Assembly: GCF_004217285.1 (NCBI RefSeq)
Contig: NZ_SHKS01000009.1
Location: forward strand, 62,001 to 126,000
Source of the DNA: Streptomyces sp. BK239
Lineage (GTDB): Bacteria > Actinomycetota > Actinomycetes > Streptomycetales > Streptomycetaceae
Length of the DNA: 64,000 bases
Reading direction: 5' to 3'
Under the pieces are notes generated by a model that saw nothing but the letters and a program-made list of their open reading frames with translations, had not been told where the DNA came from and did not search any database. The first letter of the stretch is position 1; each line of letters starts with the position of its first letter. Position numbers and translations under genes: made by a program. Below are positions 57,804-64,000 of the stretch, in pieces.

Positions 57804-58913
57804 CTACCGCCGCCGGGCCTTGCGGGCCCGCCGCACCACGGCCGCGGCACCCAGCAGGGCGACCGTCGCTCCCGCGGCGCCCGCCGCCGTCGCGTCCTTG
57901 CGCCCGAGCCGGCGCCCGGCCACCGTGTGCCGCCCGGACACCTCCTCCAGCAGCTCCGCCAGGACCTCCTCGTTGGTCCACCCCGGCCGCCACCCCGCGT
58001 CGTGCAGCCGGCTCCCGCTCACCACCCACGGGTACATCGTGTACGCCAGGTCGCCCGCCGGTGACGGCGTCAGACCGATCCGGTGCAGCCGGGCGGCGGC
58101 CCCCAGCGCGACCGCCGACGGCAGCTCCATCCGCCGGATCCCGCTGAGCTCCTCCACCTCCTCCTGCTCCAGCCATCCGTCGCAGCCCACGGCCAGCTCC
58201 CCGTCCACCTTCTCCAGGACGGCGTACTCCAGCGCACCGCACAGGTCCTCCACGTGGCAGAACTGCCACGCGGGCCGCGACCCGGCGACGACGAGCAGCC
58301 GGGGCGACTCGAAGTACCGGGTCAGCGCGGTGTCCGTGCCTCCCACCAGCACCGCGGGCCGCACCACGGTGACGTTCAGGCCGGGATGCGCGCGGGGGGC
58401 GCGCCGCGCCAGCCGCTCGATCTCCAGCAGGTCCCCGACACCGGTCGCCTCCGCCGTCGCCTTCAGCTCCGCGTCCTCCGACAGCGGCAGCTCGTTGTCG
58501 GGCAGCGCCCCGTAGACCATCGTGGAGGTGCACAGCACCACGCGGTGCACCCCGGCCGCCGCGGCGGCGGTGAGCACGGTCTGCGTACCGCGCACGTTGT
58601 ACGCCGTCCGGGCGGCGGAGTCGCTCCCCAGGTCCAGGTCGAGCGCCAGGTGGACCACCACGTCCGCGCCGCGCAGCTTGTCGGCGATGGCCGGGTCCCG
58701 GACGTCGAGGATGTGCCACTGTGCCGCGTCGCACTCGCCGCGCCGCTCGTCGATGGCGACGACCTGCTTGATCTCGTCCGACGCGGCGAGCCGCTCGGTG
58801 AGCAGCGCGCCCACTCCGGTCGCGGCGCCGGTGACGGCGACGACGGGCCCGCGCCCCGCGGACGGGGCCGAGTGGTTTCGCGCTGCGCGAACCTGCGGAT
58901 CTGGGGAACTCAC
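57804..58913 (-). CDS. NAD-dependent epimerase/dehydratase (extended SDR)
   Basis: A 369-residue Rossmann-fold protein. The cofactor loop VAVTGAATGVGALL (about 22-35) is the GxxGxxG type; DVVVHLALD and STMVYG follow the SDR pattern, though the usual YxxxK pair is not clear, so activity is uncertain. The C-terminal 40 residues are Ala/Arg-rich with one hydrophobic stretch, perhaps membrane-associating. GTG 58913 has GGAGA at proper spacing. Substrate probably a nucleotide sugar, but unproven. Confidence 0.82.
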   Translation of the reverse strand: MSSPDPQVRAARNHSAPSAGRGPVVAVTGAATGVGALLTERLAASDEIKQVVAIDERRGECDAAQWHILDVRDPAIADKLRGADVVVHLALDLDLGSDSAARTAYNVRGTQTVLTAAAAAGVHRVVLCTSTMVYGALPDNELPLSEDAELKATAEATGVGDLLEIERLARRAPRAHPGLNVTVVRPAVLVGGTDTALTRYFESPRLLVVAGSRPAWQFCHVEDLCGALEYAVLEKVDGELAVGCDGWLEQEEVEELSGIRRMELPSAVALGAAARLHRIGLTPSPAGDLAYTMYPWVVSGSRLHDAGWRPGWTNEEVLAELLEEVSGRHTVAGRRLGRKDATAAGAAGATVALLGAAAVVRRARKARRR

Positions 58914-59106
58914 CAGGTGTCTCCAGCGGTTGTTTTCCATACGAGCGCGAGTGGCGCGTACGTACCAAGTGGCATCCATCCTGCCGCAGGCCGAGAGTCG
59001 GCGAAGCACCGAGGCCCGATCGAGCCGGGGTGTCTACGCTGGGTGGTGTTGCAGGGCAGCCGCGCCGCCGGCCGAGAGCCGGTGGCCTTACCAGCCGAGG
59101 AACCCC

Positions 59107-60585
59107 GTGAGTGACACCCCATTCGGATTCGGCCTTCCGCCGGAGGAGCCGGAAGACGGCGACGAGGGCAAGAAGAAGGACCCGCAGAGCGGCGGTGGGC
59201 AGGGACCGGCCAACCCGTTCGGTTTCGGGCTGTCCGGCGCCGGCGGCTTCGGCGGCCCGGGAGGCCCGGGTGCCGACAATCCGCTCGCTGCCATGTTCGG
59301 TTCGCTGAACCCCACCGACCTGGGCGCCGCGTTCCAGCAGCTCGGCCAGATGCTCTCCTACGAGGGCGGCCCGGTGAACTGGGACATGGCCCAGCAGATC
59401 GCCCGTCAGACGGTCGCCCAGGGCACCTCCGACGGCGTCAAGGACGCGAGTGTCGGCCCGGCCGAGCACTCCTCCGTGCAGGAAGCCGTCCGTCTGGCCG
59501 ACCTGTGGCTGGACGACGCGACCTCCCTGCCGTCCGGCGCCGGATCGGCCGTGGCGTGGTCGCGCGCGGAGTGGGTCGAGGCGACGCTGCCGGCGTGGAA
59601 GGAGTTGGTCAACCCGGTCGCCGAGCGCGTCGGCACGGCCATGGGCGACGTCCTGCCGGAGGAGATGCAGGCCATGGCCGGCCCGCTGATCGGCATGATG
59701 CGCTCGATGGGCGGCGCCATGTTCGGCTCGCAGATCGGGCAGGCCGTCGGCGTCCTCGCGGGCGAGGTCGTCGGCTCGACCGACATCGGCCTGCCGCTCG
59801 GCCCGGCCGGCAAGGCCGCGCTGCTGCCGGCGAACGTCGACGCGTTCGGCAAGGACCTCGGCGTCCCGAAGGACGAGGTGCGGCTGTACCTCGCCCTGCG
59901 TGAGGCGGCCCACCAGCGTCTCTTCGCCCACGTGCCGTGGCTGCGCTCGCATCTGTTCGGCGCGGTCGACGGCTACGCGCGCGGGATCAAGGTCGACACC
60001 GCCAAGCTGGAGGACGTGGTCGGCCAGTTCGACCCGCAGAACCCCGAGCAGCTTCAGGACGCGCTCCAGCAGGGCATGTTCCAGCCGGAGGACACCCCCG
60101 AGCAGAAGGCCGCCCTGGCCCGTCTGGAGACGGCCCTGGCGCTGGTCGAGGGCTGGGTGGACGCGGTGGTGCACGCGGCGGCCAAGCCGCGCCTGTCCTC
60201 GGCGGACGCGCTGCGCGAGACCCTGCGCCGCCGTCGCGCCTCGGGCGGCCCCGCGGAGCAGACGTTCGCCACGCTGATCGGTCTGGAGCTGCGCCCGCGC
60301 CGCCTGCGCGACGCGTCCCGGCTGTGGGCGTCCCTGACCGACGCGCGCGGTGTCGACGGCCGCGACGGTCTGTGGGCCCACCCCGACATGCTGCCGACCG
60401 CCGCCGACCTGGACGACCCGGACGGCTTCGTCCACCGCGAGCAGCTGGACTTCTCCGAGCTGGACAAGATCCTCGGCGAGGCGGCGAGCGGCTCGACCGG
60501 CGGGAAGCCGGACCTGGACAAGGGGCCGAAGAAGCCGGAGGCGGGCAAGCCGGAGCCGGGCGCGAAGGACGACGACACCGAGTGA
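59107..60585 (+). CDS. DUF2342 zincin-like protein
   Basis: A 492-residue cytoplasmic protein of the actinobacterial DUF2342 family (putative zinc-dependent metallopeptidase or hydrolase; a paralogous branch is linked to coenzyme F420 genes). The N-terminal 60 residues are Gly/Pro-rich (NPFGFGLSGAGGFGG). The helix that should carry HExxH reads ALREAAHQRLFAHVPW: the first His is Arg, leaving ExxH. Catalytic competence is therefore doubtful unless other residues supply the ligand. The C-terminus is Lys/Pro/Asp-rich. GTG 59107; overlaps the NUDIX gene start (GTGA). Confidence 0.85.
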   Translation: MSDTPFGFGLPPEEPEDGDEGKKKDPQSGGGQGPANPFGFGLSGAGGFGGPGGPGADNPLAAMFGSLNPTDLGAAFQQLGQMLSYEGGPVNWDMAQQIARQTVAQGTSDGVKDASVGPAEHSSVQEAVRLADLWLDDATSLPSGAGSAVAWSRAEWVEATLPAWKELVNPVAERVGTAMGDVLPEEMQAMAGPLIGMMRSMGGAMFGSQIGQAVGVLAGEVVGSTDIGLPLGPAGKAALLPANVDAFGKDLGVPKDEVRLYLALREAAHQRLFAHVPWLRSHLFGAVDGYARGIKVDTAKLEDVVGQFDPQNPEQLQDALQQGMFQPEDTPEQKAALARLETALALVEGWVDAVVHAAAKPRLSSADALRETLRRRRASGGPAEQTFATLIGLELRPRRLRDASRLWASLTDARGVDGRDGLWAHPDMLPTAADLDDPDGFVHREQLDFSELDKILGEAASGSTGGKPDLDKGPKKPEAGKPEPGAKDDDTE

Positions 60586-61097
60586 GCCTGCATGACGACG
60601 CGGTCCTCGTCCTGAAGGAGTACGAGGACCAGCAAGAGCTGCGCCAGACGTACCTGGACCACCTCCAGACCCACCCTGACGGCATGTGGAAGGCCTGCGA
60701 GGCCGGACACATCACCGCCAGCGCCCTGGTGATCGACCCCGCCCGCGACCGGGTGCTGCTGACGCTGCACCGCAAGCTGCGGATGTGGCTCCAGATGGGC
60801 GGCCACTGCGAGCCGGGCGACGCGACGCTCGCGGACGCGGCCCTGCGCGAGGCCACCGAGGAGTCGGGCATCGCCGGCCTGAGCCTGCTCCCGGGCGGCC
60901 CGGTGCGTCTGGACCGGCATCTCACACCGTGCGCCTGGCACCTCGACGTCCAGTACGCGGCGCTCGCTCCCGACGGCGCTATGGAGGCCATCAGCGACGA
61001 GTCCCTCGACCTGCGCTGGTTCCCCTACGAGGAGGTCGCGGGCGTGGCGGACGGTTCGGTCGTGCGCCTGGTGGAGGCGACGCGCGCACGACTGTGA
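60582..61097 (+). CDS. NUDIX hydrolase
   Basis: A 171-residue cytoplasmic hydrolase of nucleoside diphosphates linked to another moiety. The Nudix box is GGHCEPGDATLADAAL then REATEESGI: REATEE is intact, while the spacing before it is one residue longer than GX5EX7REUXEEXGU and Asp takes the first Glu position, a variant common in actinobacterial members. Start GTG 60582, coupled to the DUF2342 gene. Substrate unknown. Confidence 0.88.
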   Translation: MSLHDDAVLVLKEYEDQQELRQTYLDHLQTHPDGMWKACEAGHITASALVIDPARDRVLLTLHRKLRMWLQMGGHCEPGDATLADAALREATEESGIAGLSLLPGGPVRLDRHLTPCAWHLDVQYAALAPDGAMEAISDESLDLRWFPYEEVAGVADGSVVRLVEATRARL

Positions 61098-61100
61098 ACG

Positions 61101-61148
61101 CGAACGTGTAAGGGGCGGCCACCCGGGTGGCCGCCCCTTACACGTTCG
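61101..61148. terminator. Bidirectional terminator, perfect 48-bp palindrome
   Basis: Two exact 24-base arms meet at 61124/61125, giving a hairpin with only a CCGG tip. It lies between the convergent NUDIX and AIM24 genes. The arms contain GTGTAAGGGGCGGCCACC. Confidence 0.9.
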
Positions 61149-61161
61149 TCTTCCGGGACCG

Positions 61162-61917
61162 TCAGCTCCAGACGTTGCCCTGGTTCTGTGCCCGCGCCCC
61201 CTGCTGCCCCATGCCGTACTGCGCGGCGAGCCCGGAGCCGATCTGGGCGTTCTGCGGGGGCAGCAGTTCACTCGGCTGGACCAGTGCGAAGCCGGTGCCC
61301 ATGAAGCTCAGCTCCCAGCCCTCGCCGGTGTTGCCGCGCCGCCGCCACACGCCCGAGGAATGCGTCTGGGCCTGCATCTGCACCCGCAGCCCGGTGGACC
61401 AGGCGACGATCGCGTCCGCGTCGCAGTTGACGTACTTGTCGGGCGTCACCTGCATCATCAGCGGGGCGCCGGACGTCATCAGGGCGACCCGGCCCCGGCC
61501 TGTGATGTTGAGCTGGTACTTCCCCGAGCCGGAGATGCCGTAGAGGCTGTCGACGGCGATGACCTCGTGGTGCAGCGAGGAGTCCATGGCGAGGACGTAG
61601 CTGCTGTCGACGGTGAGGCCGTCCTGCTCCACGTCCACGAGGTGGATGTGCTGGGCCAGGTTGGCGAGGTAGACGGTGCCCTGCCCATGACAGCGCATCA
61701 GGTCCAGGCCCTCGCCGGTGCGCGCACGCGCGCGCGCCTGGTTGCCGGTGCGGTACTCGGCGTCGAACTCCACCATCCCCTGGTAGGCGACCATGGTGCC
61801 CTTGCGGGCGAGGATGTCGTCGTGGCCCTCCAGGGCGACGCGGAGCATCTGCTTGTTCTGCAGGCTCCAGCGCTCCTGGGTCGGCTGGTCGTTGTAGGCG
61901 AAAAGCGAACTCTGCAT
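61162..61917 (-). CDS. AIM24 family protein (third gene of the TerD-AIM24 operon)
   Basis: A 251-residue beta-rich protein of the AIM24 (TIGR00266-like) family. It has repeated strand patterns such as LARKGTMVAYQGMVEF, GTVYLANLAQHIHLVDV and VALMTSGAPLMMQV. Members are cytoplasmic and oligomeric; function in bacteria is unknown, although the eukaryotic namesake helps mitochondrial cristae structure. The tail is Gln/Gly-rich. It lies 17 bp after the next AIM24 gene, so the three genes form one operon. Confidence 0.88.
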   Translation of the reverse strand: MQSSLFAYNDQPTQERWSLQNKQMLRVALEGHDDILARKGTMVAYQGMVEFDAEYRTGNQARARARTGEGLDLMRCHGQGTVYLANLAQHIHLVDVEQDGLTVDSSYVLAMDSSLHHEVIAVDSLYGISGSGKYQLNITGRGRVALMTSGAPLMMQVTPDKYVNCDADAIVAWSTGLRVQMQAQTHSSGVWRRRGNTGEGWELSFMGTGFALVQPSELLPPQNAQIGSGLAAQYGMGQQGARAQNQGNVWS

Positions 61918-61934
61918 GGTGCTCTGGCTCCCCC

Positions 61935-62615
61935 TCAGCCCCGGACCCGGAGACGGTCGGTGCTGTCCTCGCTGGGCTGGACGACGACGATGCCCTCACC
62001 GGAGAAGGCCATCTGGTAGGCCTCGCCGCTGCCCCGGCCGATGAGCGACTGCGCCTTGAAGCTGCGCTTGCCCTTGACCTTGAGGTTCGGCGACCAGGCG
62101 ACCAGCGCGTCCGGGTCGACGTACGTCTCGTTCTCGCCGCCGCCGCAGTCCACGACGATCGGCTTGCCCCGGGAGGTCAGCGCGACCCAACCCTGCCCGG
62201 AGATCCTCGTGTTCCACAGGCCCTGGCCGGCGAACTTCGCCAGCCCCTTGACCCGCTCCACGCCCCAGGTGAGGTGCGCGTCGAAGGCGAGCAGGTTGGT
62301 GGCGTTGACGGAGATGCCGTCGCCGTTGAGGTTGATCACGACGACGTCGGCGCCGTAGTCGGCGAGGTAGAGCAGACCGTCGCCGGAGCACTTCATCAAC
62401 GGCGCGCCCTCCCCCGTCATCCAGTCGCGCGCGATCTGGCGCACGGCCGGCGGGTTGGGCTCGTACTGGATGAAGCCCTCGTAGGCGATCATCGAGCCCA
62501 CGCGCGCGAGGAGGTCGTTCCCGGTCTGGAGGGCGACCTTCAGCATGTGGCTGCCGTGGTTCTCCATACGGGCGGTCACGGGTGCGGGGGCGAAGCCCGC
62601 GAGCGGCTGGTTCAT
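61935..62615 (-). CDS. AIM24 family protein (second gene)
   Basis: A 226-residue paralogue of its neighbours, covering the whole AIM24 domain: LARVGSMIAYEGFIQYEP, GLLYLADYGADVVVINL and VALTSRGKPIVVDC are the matching blocks. Its C-terminal strand IVVVQPSEDS parallels the VVQPYEV and LVQPSEL ends of the other two copies. ATG 62615, 11 bp after the TerD-AIM24 gene stop. Three unequal copies probably build a heteromeric beta-barrel assembly (inference). Confidence 0.88.
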   Translation of the reverse strand: MNQPLAGFAPAPVTARMENHGSHMLKVALQTGNDLLARVGSMIAYEGFIQYEPNPPAVRQIARDWMTGEGAPLMKCSGDGLLYLADYGADVVVINLNGDGISVNATNLLAFDAHLTWGVERVKGLAKFAGQGLWNTRISGQGWVALTSRGKPIVVDCGGGENETYVDPDALVAWSPNLKVKGKRSFKAQSLIGRGSGEAYQMAFSGEGIVVVQPSEDSTDRLRVRG

Positions 62616-62626
62616 GACGGGCTCCC

Positions 62627-64000
62627 TCAGACCTCGTACGGCTGGACGACGATGAAGTTGCCGGGCGCGCCCCGGAACTGGAGGTTGACGCTCTCGCCGG
62701 TGTCGCCGGGGTAGGCGTTGCGGCGCATCCGCACCTGGCTGGAGACGACGACCTGGGCGGCGGCCGACCAGGCGACGACGGCGTTGCAGTCGGCGAACGT
62801 GGTGGGCGTGACCGGCAGCACCACAGGTGTGCCGTGCGTCTTCACGACGATCGTCCCGGTGCCGGTGAACTGCATGGTGAACAGGGCGCCGCCGGGGATG
62901 CCGTGCCCCTCGACGCGGCGCACCTCGTACTGGAGGCTCTCGTCGAAGGCGAGGACGTTCTCGGCGGAGACGCAGATGCCGTCACCCTGGAGTTCGATGG
63001 GGTGCAGCATCGTGGAGTTGTCGGCGAGGAACACCTGTCCCTGGCCGGTGCAGCGCATCAGCTGCATCTCCTGACCGGTCGCGTTGCCCACGATCCGGCC
63101 GGCGAACCCGGCGCCCTTGTAGCTGAAGTCGACCTTGCCCTGGTAGAGCACCATGCTGCCCTGGCGGGCCAGCACGGGCTGGCCGCCGATGCCGAGGTCG
63201 ACGCGGATCAGCTTCTTGTTCTGCTGCGTCCAGCGCTGGCCGGTGGGCGTCTCCTTGAACTTCTGGAGCGCGGCGGAGACCCCTGCGCCGCCCTGGGGCG
63301 CGCCCTGCGGCACACCGTAGGGCTGCTGGCCGTAACCGGTGGGGGCCTGAGGGGCCTGAGGGGCCTGGGGCGGCTGGGCGTAGCCGGGGGGCAGCGGTGC
63401 GGTCGGGGCGCCGGTGACGCCCTGGCCGTAGGACTGCTGGTGGGGCGGCTGGCCGTACGGCGGCTGCTGGCCGGGCTGACCCGGCTGGCCGTAGGGCGCG
63501 GGGGCCGGCGCGGGCGGCGGGACGGGTGCGCCACCGGGCGGGGTCAGCGGCGCGACGATGGTCGGCGCCGCGTGCATCGAAGGCGCCGGCGCGGGAGGCG
63601 TGGCCGGTGCCGGGGCGGGCGGGGCGAAGCTCTGTGCTGCGGGCTGCGGCTGCTGCGGGGCGTGCTGCGGCTGGTGCGAGGCGGCGGGGGCGCCGAACGC
63701 GGGCGGCGCGGCGGCCTGGGCCGGCGGGGCGAACCCGGGGACGGCGCCGGACTGCGGCTGCTGGGAAGCGGCGGGCGCCTCCTCCTCCAGGACCTCGCCG
63801 CCGAAGTTCTTCAGCAGCGCGTCCAGACCGCCGTCGAACCCCTGACCGACCGCCGCGAAACGCCAGACGTCCTTCAGATAGAAGTCGCCCAGCATCACGG
63901 CTCGCTCGGTGGAGAACTCCGAGCCGTCGAACGCGTACCGGGCCACCTCCTCGCCGCCCGCCACGATCCGGAGGTAGCCGGGGCCGATCTGCGACATCTG
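62627..64000 (-). CDS. TerD-domain / AIM24 fusion protein, 5' end outside window
   Basis: About 457 residues are visible. The first 70 (YLRIVAGGEEVARYAF, MLGDFYLKDVWRFAAVGQGF) are the C-terminal half of a TerD domain, a calcium-binding fold of tellurite/stress resistance proteins; its beginning lies beyond base 64000, so the apparent ATG 63997 is internal. A Pro/Ala/Gln/Gly linker of about 150 residues follows, then an AIM24 domain (about 235-456). The gene heads the three-gene operon. Fusion of TerD to AIM24 ties this set to stress-related Ter systems. Confidence 0.88.
   Translation of the reverse strand, partial: QMSQIGPGYLRIVAGGEEVARYAFDGSEFSTERAVMLGDFYLKDVWRFAAVGQGFDGGLDALLKNFGGEVLEEEAPAASQQPQSGAVPGFAPPAQAAAPPAFGAPAASHQPQHAPQQPQPAAQSFAPPAPAPATPPAPAPSMHAAPTIVAPLTPPGGAPVPPPAPAPAPYGQPGQPGQQPPYGQPPHQQSYGQGVTGAPTAPLPPGYAQPPQAPQAPQAPTGYGQQPYGVPQGAPQGGAGVSAALQKFKETPTGQRWTQQNKKLIRVDLGIGGQPVLARQGSMVLYQGKVDFSYKGAGFAGRIVGNATGQEMQLMRCTGQGQVFLADNSTMLHPIELQGDGICVSAENVLAFDESLQYEVRRVEGHGIPGGALFTMQFTGTGTIVVKTHGTPVVLPVTPTTFADCNAVVAWSAAAQVVVSSQVRMRRNAYPGDTGESVNLQFRGAPGNFIVVQPYEV

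Overview
The window is chromosomal DNA from a Streptomyces. It has very high GC coding sequence, GTG starts, four-base ATGA/GTGA gene overlaps, a WhiB-like protein, SigH and SigR with their anti-sigma factors, the das chitobiose system with DasR operators, the nrdABS ribonucleotide reductase operon and the albaflavenone genes. From memory, the gene order matches the conserved core of Streptomyces coelicolor from about SCO5260 down to SCO5190, read in the reverse direction. No prophage, integrase, transposase or CRISPR array was seen.

Layout. 0-10 kb: end of an amino-acid ABC ATPase, a methyltransferase, a CGNR regulator, nickel superoxide dismutase (sodN) with its maturation protease (sodX), then a Family 2B encapsulin-like shell gene (cyclic-nucleotide-domain type, EshA family) next to a polyprenyl diphosphate synthase that is its likely cargo, a PLP enzyme, a Na+/H+ antiporter and a UBP zinc finger. 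10-16 kb: rshA-sigH, a lipid kinase, wblE and a PAS histidine kinase. 16-22.5 kb: nagB, dasD-dasC-dasB-dasA and divergent dasR, with DasR operators before nagB and between dasA and dasR. 22.5-29.5 kb: a monocarboxylate symporter pair and a cobalamin riboswitch ahead of nrdA-nrdB, followed by nrdS. 29.5-32 kb: CYP170A1-type P450 and epi-isozizaene synthase, translationally coupled, the cyclase carrying two TTA codons. 32-40.5 kb: peptide deformylase, a TPR protein, two HD/HD-GYP membrane proteins, sigR-rsrA with its autoregulated promoter, a hydrolase, an SRAP protein and a membrane protease. 40.5-48.7 kb: a terminal-inverted-repeat element, aroA-rsgA, an SMR transporter with a TetR regulator, hisN, a CBS protein, and katG opposite a Fur/PerR-type regulator. 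48.7-52 kb: two identical initiator tRNA genes on either side of a Sel1/TPR gene and a roughly 900-base gene-free stretch holding a 120-base imperfect tandem repeat. 52-64 kb: UPF0182 membrane protein, PPA1309, a PDZ/Lon-like protease, moaE, an SDR epimerase, a DUF2342 zincin-like protein, a NUDIX hydrolase, and three AIM24-family genes, the last fused to a TerD domain and cut by the window end.

How it fits together. Stress and redox control recur: SigH/RshA, SigR/RsrA, KatG with its Fur-type repressor, Ni-SOD, WblE. The das/nag block links chitin-derived amino sugars to development through DasR. The nrd operon is the cobalamin-controlled class I reductase. The encapsulin-prenyltransferase pair is the most striking module: a probable protein nanocompartment for isoprenoid chemistry that may respond to a small ligand.
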